From the NCBI GenBank assembly GCA_003151595.1, contig PLXW01000175.1:20183-84182 (forward strand): a DNA stretch of 64,000 bases, given 5' to 3'. Under the pieces are notes generated by a model that had not been told where the DNA came from, searched no databases, and saw only the letters and a list, made by a program, of their open reading frames with translations. Shown here piece by piece: positions 39,665-47,567 of the stretch. The DNA comes from Myxococcales bacterium. Lineage in GTDB: Bacteria > Myxococcota > Polyangia > Polyangiales > Polyangiaceae. The position numbers and the translations under genes are program-made. How positions within the stretch are numbered: position 1 is the stretch's first letter; the number at the start of each line of letters is the position of its first letter.

Positions 39665-40768
39665 CTATTTAGAGCCGATCTCGCGGCCGCGATAGAGATA
39701 ACGACGCGCGTGCGTCTCGTCCGCGGCGACCGCGCGCGCGTCTTCGACGATCGCGTGACGGGGCGAGAGTGAGCAGGCGGGATCGGTTGCCGCGGCGTCG
39801 CCCGTGAGCGCAAAGGCCTGGCAGCGGCACCCGCCGAAGTCGATCGCCTTCCGCGAGCAGCTCGCGCACGGATCGCTCATCCAGGCGTCGCCGCGGAAAG
39901 CGTTCATCGCCGGCGAGTCGCGCCAGATGTCGACCAGCGAGCGCGTCCGGACGCTCTCGAACGCGAGCTGCGGGATCGACATCGCGGCGTGGCAGGGGAG
40001 CACCGTGCCGTCGGGGATCATGTGGACGAAGCGCCGCGCCCAGCCGTCCATGCAGGCGCGCGGGTACGTCGCATAATGATCGGCGAGCACGAAGAGCACT
40101 TCGATCTTCCCCTCGAGTCGCGCCTTCGCCTCCGCCGCCGCCGCGCGCGCCTTGGCGATCTGCGCCTCGCTCGGCAAGAGCGCGTCGCGGTTCACCAGCG
40201 CCCAGCCGAGGTACTGCACGTTCGCCAGCTCGACGCGGTGCGCGCCCAGTCGCTCGCCGAGCGCCACGATCTCGCCGACGCGATCGATGTTGTCGCGATG
40301 AAGGACGACGTTGAGCGTCAGCGGCAGCCCCAGCTCGCGCACCAGCTTTGCCACTTCCATCTTGTCTTCGAAGCACGCGATCCCGGCGATGCGATCGCTG
40401 CGCGCGGCGTCGATGTCCTGCACGCTGAGCTGGATCGCGTCGAGCCCCGCGTCGCGCAGGCGCGTGAGTCGCTCGCGCCCGAGCGGGACGCCGCTGGTGA
40501 TCAGGTTCACGTACAGATCGAGCGCGCGCGCCTTCGCCACCAGCGCTTCCAGGTCTCTCCGCGCGAGCGGCTCGCCCCCCGTCAGGTGAAGTTGCATCAC
40601 CCCCAGCGACGCCGCGTCATCGAACGCGCGGCACCACTCGTCGGTCGTGAGCTCGGTGGTCTCGTGGGCGCGCGCGCGGAGGTCGAGCGGGTTGGAGCAG
40701 TAGGGGCAGGCGAGAGGGCAGCGGTACGTGAGCTCGGCGATCAGCGTGTACGGCCGCGGCGCCTCCAT
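39665..40768 (-). CDS. pqqE: PqqA peptide cyclase, radical SAM enzyme
   Basis: 367 residues from ATG 40768, which overlaps the pqqD stop (ATGA). It has the radical-SAM Cys motif CPLACPYC (C-x3-C-x2-C) near the start (ELTYRCPLACPYCSNPLDL), GGEPL for SAM binding and LSVQDI. The C-terminal SPASM cysteines are in CMDGWARR, CHAAMSIP and CASCSRKAIDFGGCRCQ. PqqE links a Glu and a Tyr of PqqA by a C-C bond, the first step of PQQ synthesis, and works with the chaperone PqqD. Last gene of pqqABCDE. The longer frame to 40906 is not used. Confidence 0.95.
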   Translation of the reverse strand: MEAPRPYTLIAELTYRCPLACPYCSNPLDLRARAHETTELTTDEWCRAFDDAASLGVMQLHLTGGEPLARRDLEALVAKARALDLYVNLITSGVPLGRERLTRLRDAGLDAIQLSVQDIDAARSDRIAGIACFEDKMEVAKLVRELGLPLTLNVVLHRDNIDRVGEIVALGERLGAHRVELANVQYLGWALVNRDALLPSEAQIAKARAAAAEAKARLEGKIEVLFVLADHYATYPRACMDGWARRFVHMIPDGTVLPCHAAMSIPQLAFESVRTRSLVDIWRDSPAMNAFRGDAWMSDPCASCSRKAIDFGGCRCQAFALTGDAAATDPACSLSPRHAIVEDARAVAADETHARRYLYRGREIGSK

Positions 40769-41040
40769 CACGCCATCTCCACGAACCCGCGCTTGGCCAT
40801 CTCCGCCACGAACGCGATGACGTCGTTCCGTACGTCCTCGACCGGCGCCCCCGACCCTTCGGCGAGCTCGGCGGCGATGCCGTCGATCGTCCGCGCGCCG
40901 TCGCACCGCGTGAGGATCGCGGCGGCGCTGGCGCTGAGGACGATCCCGCGCTCGGGCGCGAGGAGCACGTGCTTCTTCTCGATCGGGTCGAGCTTCAATC
41001 GCGCCATCTTGGCGAGCTGGGGTCGTTGATCAGGCTTCAT
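40768..41040 (-). CDS. pqqD: PqqA-binding chaperone
   Basis: 90 residues, the usual size. It begins MKPDQRPQLAKMARLKLDPIEKKHVLLAPERGIVLSASAAAILTRCDGARTIDGIAAEL, the PqqD pattern of short strands followed by a winged-helix-like fold (RPQL...R..D......LL.PE....L...A..IL..CDG..T). It hands the PqqA peptide to PqqE. It lies 28 bases after pqqC and overlaps pqqE. Confidence 0.93.
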   Translation of the reverse strand: MKPDQRPQLAKMARLKLDPIEKKHVLLAPERGIVLSASAAAILTRCDGARTIDGIAAELAEGSGAPVEDVRNDVIAFVAEMAKRGFVEMA

Positions 41041-41068
41041 GGAAATGGAAATCGGAATGGAAAACGAG

Positions 41069-41824
41069 TCAGGGAAACGATGAATGCGAGCGGGCCACAG
41101 GAGTCGTGGCGACGTTTCCGTAGCCCGCGGCGACGGCGTCGAGCAAGCACCACAGCACGTGGCACTTGGTGATGAACGCATCGAGACACCGATCCTGCAT
41201 CGCGCGCGTCGTCGCGTTCTGCATCACGAAGGCCAGCGCCTCGCCCGAGTCTTCACGCGCGCGCGGCACGCGGCTGCGGAAGTACTCCTGCACCTTCGGA
41301 TCGATCCACGGGTAGTGCTCCTCCCACGCCGCCAGGCGCCTGGTCATGATGTCGGGCGAGAAGAACTCGGTGAGCGACGACGCCACCGCTTCGACCAGCG
41401 ACCGCTCGCGCACCAGGCTCACGTACCCGTCGCACGCGAAGCGCACCGCCGGCAGCACGCGCGCGCAGCTCTTCACCTCGTCGCGATCGAGCCCCACCCC
41501 TTCGGCCAGGCGTAGCCAGAGCTCGAGCCCCCCTTCGCCAGAGCCCCCGCCTTCACCAGGACCGATGCCGTCGTGATCGTGAATGCGACGGATCCACGAT
41601 CGCCGGAACGCGCTGTCCTCCGACTTCGAGAGGATGAGCGCGTCTTTGATCGGGATCCGCGTCTGGTAGTAGTAGCGATTCAGCGTCCACCCCTGGAGCT
41701 GCGCGGGCGAGAGGCGACCTTCGTGCATCGCCGTATGGAACGGGTGGCGGTCGTGGTAGCGCGCCTCGCCTTCGGCGCGCAGGCGGGCCAGGAACTCGTC
41801 GGCGGTCATCGGCGCGGCGGTCAC
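41069..41824 (-). CDS. pqqC: Pyrroloquinoline-quinone synthase
   Basis: 251 residues from GTG 41824, chosen because it overlaps the pqqB stop (GTGA) and has GGAG eight bases upstream; ATG 41809 is an alternative. It is the helical, cofactor-free oxidase that carries out the last ring closure and oxidation. Signature parts are YHDRHPFHTAMHEG, LNRYYYQTRIPIKDALILS, IHDHDG, the conserved FACDGYVSLV, DIMTRRLAAWEEHYPWI and FITKCHVLWCLLDA. An unusual Gly/Ser-rich insert (GPGEGGGSGEGGLELWLRLAEGVGL) follows the IHDHDG segment. Confidence 0.94.
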   Translation of the reverse strand: MTAAPMTADEFLARLRAEGEARYHDRHPFHTAMHEGRLSPAQLQGWTLNRYYYQTRIPIKDALILSKSEDSAFRRSWIRRIHDHDGIGPGEGGGSGEGGLELWLRLAEGVGLDRDEVKSCARVLPAVRFACDGYVSLVRERSLVEAVASSLTEFFSPDIMTRRLAAWEEHYPWIDPKVQEYFRSRVPRAREDSGEALAFVMQNATTRAMQDRCLDAFITKCHVLWCLLDAVAAGYGNVATTPVARSHSSFP

Positions 41825-42726
41825 GGATCGATCTCCATTCCGTCGAACGCCAGCTCCCATCCGGCGGCGACGAGCGCGCGGCGTTCGGGCGAGCCGTCGA
41901 TCAGGATCGGGTTCGAGTTGTTCACGTGCGTGAGGATCTTCCGCTTTGCGCGCGAGCGTGACAAGCGCGCGAGGCTCCCGTGCTGACCGCCGACGGGGAG
42001 GTGCGCCATCTCTTCGGCCCGCGCGCGCGAGAGCCCCTGCGCCACGAGCTCGTCGCTCGAGAAGAAGGTGCCGTCGAAGAGGAGCGCGTCGGCGTCGTCG
42101 AAGAGCGCGTCGATTCCCTCGAGCGATCCGCAGGCCGACGCGTACACGAGCGTTCGCCCTGCGTGACGGATCCACAGCGCGACGTTCTCTTCCGGCGTGC
42201 TCGCCACGAGCCCCGCGAGATGCGTCGGCCCTTTGCCGGCGATGGCGCGCGCTTCGATCGTCATGCCGTCCTCGATCCCATCCTCGAGATCGTGAACGCG
42301 ACCGAGCTCGAGGCGCTTCCACGTGAGCTGCTCGGGGAAGCGACGGAGCGTACGCATGAGCGCGTTCCGCTCTTCGAGCCCGGCGCGCACGGCGTCGGTG
42401 GCCCACACGACGAGCGGCGTCGACTCGCGGAGCGAGAAGAGACCGAGCACGTGATCGAGATCGCCGTTGGTGAGGACGATCGATCGAATCGGCGTGTGCC
42501 GCGGCGCCTTCGGATGAAGAAACGCGCTGGCGTCGATCTGCGCGCGGATGTCGGGCGACGCGTTGAGCACGTGCCAAGCGCCGCCGCCGCTCGTGATCGC
42601 GATCGAGTCCTGCGTGCGCGCGCTCACGCGCGAGTCACCACGCCGCGCCAGCTCGCAGTTGGGGCACGCGCAGTTCCACTGCGGAAACCCGCCCCCCGCG
42701 GCCGATCCGAGCACACGCGCGCGCAT
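41821..42726 (-). CDS. pqqB: PQQ biosynthesis protein PqqB, metallo-beta-lactamase fold
   Basis: 301 residues. It begins MRARVLGSAAGGGFPQWNCACPNC, the classic PqqB N-terminus. Metal-binding region: IVLTNGDLDHVLGLFSLRE (the D-x-D-H of this family), ASPDIRAQI, YASACGSLEG, LLFDGTFFSSDEL and ILTHVNNSNPIL. It is thought to hydroxylate the PqqE product before PqqC acts. ATG 42726 overlaps the pqqA stop, and its own stop overlaps the pqqC start. Confidence 0.95.
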   Translation of the reverse strand: MRARVLGSAAGGGFPQWNCACPNCELARRGDSRVSARTQDSIAITSGGGAWHVLNASPDIRAQIDASAFLHPKAPRHTPIRSIVLTNGDLDHVLGLFSLRESTPLVVWATDAVRAGLEERNALMRTLRRFPEQLTWKRLELGRVHDLEDGIEDGMTIEARAIAGKGPTHLAGLVASTPEENVALWIRHAGRTLVYASACGSLEGIDALFDDADALLFDGTFFSSDELVAQGLSRARAEEMAHLPVGGQHGSLARLSRSRAKRKILTHVNNSNPILIDGSPERRALVAAGWELAFDGMEIDP

Positions 42727-42872
42727 CAGCGCGCGGGCGTTCGTACTTCGCTCTCGTCTTCGGTCACGACGAACGCGGGCACTTCACGATCGCGATCGAA
42801 GTCGTCCTGGTAGGAGCCGATCTCGGCGTCCATCCGAAGCTCGACGAACGAAGGGGTCATCCACTCTTTCAT
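42726..42872 (-). CDS. pqqA: PQQ precursor peptide, C-terminally extended
   Basis: 48 residues from ATG 42872, preceded by GAGGAG at a good distance. It begins MKEWMTPSFVELRMDAEIGSY, with the invariant Glu18-x3-Tyr22 pair that PqqE cross-links and that becomes PQQ. Ordinary PqqA peptides end a few residues after the Tyr (23-24 residues in all); here an acidic tail of about 26 residues continues (DFDRDREVPAFVV... PAR). Overlaps pqqB by ATGA. The 257-base gap to the divergent quinoprotein gene must hold the operon promoter. Confidence 0.92.
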   Translation of the reverse strand: MKEWMTPSFVELRMDAEIGSYQDDFDRDREVPAFVVTEDESEVRTPAR

Positions 42873-43129
42873 TGCCGCTCTCCTCTTCACGCTGCGTACG
42901 AGACGAAGCTTGCGTACGGATCGCGCCTTCGTCACGTCCTTTTCGCGTGGGCCGCGTGGCTCACGCCTGAGTCGCGCGCGATCCGCGTCGTAGGACGTCG
43001 CACGTGAGGCTACCTGTCGACGTCTCATCTCGCGGGCGCGGTTGAAGTTCGATGGCGTGCTCGTCGATGCGGGCAAAGATGATCCTCGCGCCACGCAGCA
43101 ACCGCCAGGCACTCGTTGGAGGTCGTTCG

Positions 43130-44905
43130 ATGCGTCTTCGCTCTCTCTCTCCCGTCTCTCCTATTTCTCGCCTCTCTCGCCTCTCTCGCCTCGTCATGAG
43201 TCTCGCCGCGATGATGCTTCAGTGCGGAGGCAGCGGCGGCACGGCAGGAGACGGCGCAGGAGACGGCGGCGGCGGAGACGACGCGACGATCGGCCAGGGC
43301 GACTCGGGCGGCGGCGGCGAAGGGGGCGCGGGCGATGACACCGGTGTGGTCCCGCCCGGCGACGACGGATCGAACGGCGACGACTCGTCGACGCCGCCGC
43401 CGGTCGGCGCGTCGGTGCTCCAGTTCCACAACCACGCCAACCGCGACGGTCAGTTCGTCGATGACAAGCTCACCGCGACGAACGCGGCGAAGATGGTGCT
43501 CGATGCGACGTTCAAGCCGACGCTCGACGGCAACGTCTACGCGCAGCCGCTCTACGTCGAGAACGGACCGGGCGGCAAAGGGCTCTTCATCGCCGTCACC
43601 GAGAACAACAACGTCTACGGCATCGACGAGACCGGCACGCAGGTGTGGATGACGAACGTCGGCTCCCCCGCAAGCAGCGCCGAGGGGTGCGGCAACATCA
43701 AGCCGCTCGGCATCACCGGAACGCCTGTCGTGGATCTCGTTCATCGCGCCGTCTATCTCGACGCCGCGCGCCCGGGCGAAGCGTCGTCGACGATGGCCGA
43801 GCACGAGATCCACGCGCTCTCGATCGACACCGGCCTCGAGGTGAAGACAGTGAGCGGCTGGCCCGTTCACACCTCGGAGCTCTCGTACAAAGGCACGGCG
43901 TTCAATCCGCGCCCGCAGAACGAACGCGGCGCGCTGCTCATCGTGAACAACGCGCTCTACGTCCCGTACGGCGGCCATGCCGGCGACTGCGCCGATGCCT
44001 CGGGGCACTTCTACAAGGGATGGGTCGTCGGAGTTCCGCTCGACAACCCGAAGGGCACCACGGCGTGGGCGACCGACTCCGACGAAGGGGGCATCTGGTC
44101 CGTCGGCGGAATGGTGAGCGACGGGACGAGCATCTTCGCATCGACCGGCAACGCGGGCGGCGGTCAGACGTGCCCGCAAGGGACGCCGACGTCGCCGCCG
44201 CCGGGATGGAAGCAGCAAGAGGCGCTCATTCGATTCCAAGCGGGCCCGGTGTGGTCCGCGCAGACGACGGACTACTTCGCGCCGATCGATTGGGGGTGCC
44301 TCGACAACGCCGACAAGGATCTCGGCGGCTCGAGCCCGGTGCTCGTCGACTTGAAGAGCGGATCGACTCCGCACCTCGTCGTCGGGCTCGGCAAGGACGG
44401 GAAGATGTACCTCGTCGATCGCACGAACCTCGGCGGCGTCGGGACAGACGTGGCCACGGCGACGATCATGAGCGGCGAGATCAAGATGGCGCCGATCACG
44501 TACACGACGGCGCAGGGAACGTACGTCGTGTCGTACGGCTCGGGCGGCGCGACCGGGACGATGTGCCCGCAAGGGGAGAGCGGCACCCTGGTGGCGATGA
44601 AGATCGTGCCGGGGAGCCCGCCGACGATCGCGCCGGGGTGGTGCATGGACGCGGGGGGTGAAGGGTCGCCGATCTTCACGACGAGCGACACGCTGGGGAG
44701 CGATCCGCTGGTGTGGAGCCTCGGCGCCGAGTCGAGCAACCAGCTTCACGCCTGGAACGCCGACACGGGCGTCGTCGCCTTCGGCGGCGGCGGCGGCGCG
44801 AACTCGGTCTCGGGGTATCGCCACTTCTCGACGATCCTCGTGGCGAACGGGCGCGTGCTCGCGGGCGCAGACAAGACGATCTACGCGTTCAAAGTGGGTC
44901 CATGA
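43130..44905 (+). CDS. Secreted beta-propeller protein, PQQ-quinoprotein-like
   Basis: 591 residues from ATG 43130, chosen because GGAGG lies 7 bases upstream (43118-43122). A signal-like N-terminus (RLVMSLAAMMLQCGGSG, weak lipobox) and a long Gly/Asp linker come first. The domain from about residue 85 repeats PQQ-type blades: GLFIAVTENNNVYGIDETGTQVWMTNVG, ALLIVNNALYVPYGGHAGD, HLVVGLGKDGKMYLVDRTNLGG, HAWNADTGVVAFGGG and VLAGADKTIYAFKVG. Blades of this kind form the propeller of PQQ dehydrogenases, but many look-alikes do not bind PQQ, and I did not find the vicinal Cys pair or the Ca-ligand set with certainty. Being divergent from the PQQ operon makes it the likeliest local user of the cofactor. 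Confidence 0.75.
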   Translation: MRLRSLSPVSPISRLSRLSRLVMSLAAMMLQCGGSGGTAGDGAGDGGGGDDATIGQGDSGGGGEGGAGDDTGVVPPGDDGSNGDDSSTPPPVGASVLQFHNHANRDGQFVDDKLTATNAAKMVLDATFKPTLDGNVYAQPLYVENGPGGKGLFIAVTENNNVYGIDETGTQVWMTNVGSPASSAEGCGNIKPLGITGTPVVDLVHRAVYLDAARPGEASSTMAEHEIHALSIDTGLEVKTVSGWPVHTSELSYKGTAFNPRPQNERGALLIVNNALYVPYGGHAGDCADASGHFYKGWVVGVPLDNPKGTTAWATDSDEGGIWSVGGMVSDGTSIFASTGNAGGGQTCPQGTPTSPPPGWKQQEALIRFQAGPVWSAQTTDYFAPIDWGCLDNADKDLGGSSPVLVDLKSGSTPHLVVGLGKDGKMYLVDRTNLGGVGTDVATATIMSGEIKMAPITYTTAQGTYVVSYGSGGATGTMCPQGESGTLVAMKIVPGSPPTIAPGWCMDAGGEGSPIFTTSDTLGSDPLVWSLGAESSNQLHAWNADTGVVAFGGGGGANSVSGYRHFSTILVANGRVLAGADKTIYAFKVGP

Positions 44906-44967
44906 GACGAGCCCGATCACGCGTGCCCGAGCTTGGCGATGGTCGGCGGCGCGTGTAACTGAAGCGC

Positions 44968-45423
44968 ATGAAGTCGTGCGCGGCGATCTCGGTGTCCGCG
45001 GCGCTCCTTGGCTTCGCGATCGCGCTCTTCGTTCAATGCACGAGCAACGCGTCGAACGGCGCGAGCGCCTGCGCGCCCGGCGATCAAGACGGCGTCAGCG
45101 GCGGAACGACCGCGCTCGATCTCACCGTGAGCGACACGGCGTTCGCGCCCATCGTCCTCGAGACCGAGAACCTCGCGCACGTCGCCCTCACGGTGAAGAA
45201 CGTCGGCACCAGGCCTCATGACTTCGTCGTCGCCTGCTTGCCGACACCGAACGACGACGGTTGCCCCACGACGTCGTGCTTCCCCGACGCTTCGACGATC
45301 CCGCCGATCGCTCCCGACGCGAGCGTGACCGTCACGTTCACGACGCCGAACCCCGAAGGGATCTACACGTTCGAGTCCGACGTCGCCGGCGACACGCTGG
45401 CCGGGCAGTTCGTCATACAGTGA
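44968..45423 (+). CDS. Cupredoxin-fold small secreted protein
   Basis: 151 residues. A signal sequence runs to about residue 23 (LLGFAIALFVQCTSNAS, possibly a lipobox variant). The mature part shows LDLTVSDTAFAPIVLETENLAHVALTVKNVGTRPHDFVVACLPTP, the plastocyanin/azurin-like strand with the first copper His (RPHDF). The end, SVTVTFTTPNPEGIYTFESDVAGDTLAGQFVI, has the cupredoxin beta pattern but lacks the usual Cys-x-His-x-Met copper loop, so copper binding is doubtful. It may serve as an electron or metal carrier for the quinoprotein before it; 62 bases separate the genes, and the TonB receptor starts 3 bases after its stop. Confidence 0.75.
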   Translation: MKSCAAISVSAALLGFAIALFVQCTSNASNGASACAPGDQDGVSGGTTALDLTVSDTAFAPIVLETENLAHVALTVKNVGTRPHDFVVACLPTPNDDGCPTTSCFPDASTIPPIAPDASVTVTFTTPNPEGIYTFESDVAGDTLAGQFVIQ

Positions 45424-45426
45424 TGC

Positions 45427-47547
45427 GTGCGCTTCGCGCGTAGAGCCTGGATCGCCGCGTCGATCGCGATCGCGCTGACGTCGCGTCGCTCGAACGCGCA
45501 GCAGCTCGTGGCCGATCCGCCCGCGAACGATCACGCCGACGACGCCGCGCCGATCGAGGTGCAGGTCCACGGGCAGGCGCAGTCGTCTTCGCGCGGGCTC
45601 GGTGACGTGCGCGTGAAACGCGAGCTGCTCGAGGCTTCGCCGCGCGCGCAGACGAGCGAGCTGCTGTCGGCGGCGCCGGGGTTCTTCGTCGATCACGAAG
45701 ACGGCGAAGGGCTCGGCAACGACGTGTACCTCCGCGGCTTCGATCTCGATCACGGCTCGGGGATCGAGATGCGGGTCGGCTCGATCCCGATCAACATCCC
45801 GACGCACATCCTGGGGCAGGGGTACGTCGACGTGGCGTCGGTGATGCCCGAAGTGGTGCGGAGCGTTCGCGTCCTCGAGGGTCCGTACGATCCGCGCCAG
45901 GGCGACGCGGCGATCGTCGGAAGCGCGTACTTCGATCTCGGCGTCGTCGATCGCGGGTACCAGGTGAAGACGACCTACGGGTCGTTCAATCAAGTGCGCG
46001 TCGCCGGCGTCGCCGCGCCGAGAGGCGAGAGCGAGGAGACGTTCGTGGCCTTTGCCCTGCGGAAGACCGACGGCTTCGGCGAGAACCGCGCGTCGCGATC
46101 CGGCACGGCGATGGCACAATACGGCTTCGATCCCGGCGCGCGCGATCACGTGCGCCTGCTGGCGACGGCGTACGGATCGACGTCGACGCTCGCCGGCGTC
46201 GTGCGTGAAGACGACGTGAACGCCGGGCGCATCGGCTTCTACGACTCGTACCCGCACTTCACGAGCGGGCAGGGGGTGCAGTCGTCGCGCGTGATGCTCG
46301 GTGCGAGCTTCGATCACGTCGCCGACGACGGCGCGCGCGTCGAGGTCGCGCCGTGGTTCATGTGGACCGACCTCCGCGCGCGCCAGAACTTCACCGGCGA
46401 TCTCGAGAGCTCGCAGACCGATCCTGCGCTGTCGGGCCTCGGCGATCTCTTCGAGGCGAAGAACCGCGAGTCCGCCGCAGGTGCGACGGCGCGCTACCAA
46501 TCGAAGCGCGTGCATCTCGGGGACGCGATCGAGCTCGGCGTGGAGCCGGGCCTCGTCTTTCGCGGTGGGCACACCGATCAGTCGCGGAGCCTGCTCGATC
46601 CCACGACGCTTCAAACGTGGGATCGCCGCATCGACGCCGCGCTGACGACGATCGACACGGGTGCGTACGTCGATCTCGACCTGCGCCTCTGGAAGCGACT
46701 TCGCATCTCCGGAGGACCGCGCGCCGACCTGCTCGCCGTGTCGATCGACGATCATCTCGCCAACGCTTCACGCAACGTGAGCGGCGTCGCGGCCGGTCCG
46801 CGCGTCTCGGCGTCGTACATGATCGCGCCGGAGCTCTCGCCGGTCGTGTCGTACGGCGAGGGGTTTCGATCGCTCGACGTGCAACGCCTTCAAGAGGGCG
46901 CGTCGCCGTACTCGAAGGTGCGATCGATCGAGGCCGGGCTTCACGCGCAGACGCGATCGGGGAGCTTCTCGTCGACGCTCGCCGTCTTCGACACGTGGGT
47001 GGCGAACGAGCTCGTGTTCGAGGCCGTCGCCGGTGGATTGCAGACCGAGAACGCCAGCACGCGTCGCGGCATCGTTAGCTCGCTGGTGGCGCGTCCGACG
47101 CCGTGGTTGCTGGCGTCGACCGCGCTCTCGGTCACCAACGCCGTCTTCACCACGCTCGTCCCCGGCGTCTCGCACTTCGTGCCGAACGTTCCGCCCGTCG
47201 TCTTTCGCGCCGACGTCACCGCGCGCGGGAAGATAGGCATGATCGAGCATCATGCGGTCAACGGTCGCCTCGGCGTCGGGTACACGTTCCTCTCCGGCCG
47301 GCATCTGACCGACACGATCGTCGGACCCACGAACGATGTGCTCAACGCCGGCGGTTCGATTCGCTGGCGGTGGATCGAGGTCGGTGTCGACGCCTTCAAC
47401 GTGCTCGGTCTTCGCTACGCCGACGACGCCGAGGTCTACGTCTCGAACTGGAGCCTTCGTCCCGGTCAGCAGCCCGCCTCGGTCGCCACGCACATCACGG
47501 CCGCGCCTCCGCGCACGCTCCTCGGAACCGTGTCGCTCTTCTTCTGA
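45427..47547 (+). CDS. TonB-dependent outer-membrane receptor
   Basis: 706 residues from GTG 45427, three bases after the cupredoxin-like stop. It has a signal peptide (SIAIALTSRRSNA), a plug domain (about 40-170: ELLSAAPGFFVDHEDGEGLGNDVYLRGFDLDHGSGIEMRVG, SVRVLEGPYDPRQGDAAIVGSAYFDLG) and a 22-strand barrel ending in LGTVSLFF (terminal Phe). A clear TonB box was not found near the N-terminus. Receptors of this kind import metal chelates, cofactors or sugars. Next to a PQQ operon, uptake of PQQ, as for PqqU in Escherichia coli, or of copper is a possible role; both are inference. Confidence 0.88.
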   Translation: MRFARRAWIAASIAIALTSRRSNAQQLVADPPANDHADDAAPIEVQVHGQAQSSSRGLGDVRVKRELLEASPRAQTSELLSAAPGFFVDHEDGEGLGNDVYLRGFDLDHGSGIEMRVGSIPINIPTHILGQGYVDVASVMPEVVRSVRVLEGPYDPRQGDAAIVGSAYFDLGVVDRGYQVKTTYGSFNQVRVAGVAAPRGESEETFVAFALRKTDGFGENRASRSGTAMAQYGFDPGARDHVRLLATAYGSTSTLAGVVREDDVNAGRIGFYDSYPHFTSGQGVQSSRVMLGASFDHVADDGARVEVAPWFMWTDLRARQNFTGDLESSQTDPALSGLGDLFEAKNRESAAGATARYQSKRVHLGDAIELGVEPGLVFRGGHTDQSRSLLDPTTLQTWDRRIDAALTTIDTGAYVDLDLRLWKRLRISGGPRADLLAVSIDDHLANASRNVSGVAAGPRVSASYMIAPELSPVVSYGEGFRSLDVQRLQEGASPYSKVRSIEAGLHAQTRSGSFSSTLAVFDTWVANELVFEAVAGGLQTENASTRRGIVSSLVARPTPWLLASTALSVTNAVFTTLVPGVSHFVPNVPPVVFRADVTARGKIGMIEHHAVNGRLGVGYTFLSGRHLTDTIVGPTNDVLNAGGSIRWRWIEVGVDAFNVLGLRYADDAEVYVSNWSLRPGQQPASVATHITAAPPRTLLGTVSLFF

Positions 47548-47567
47548 TCTGCTCCGATCCGATCTGA

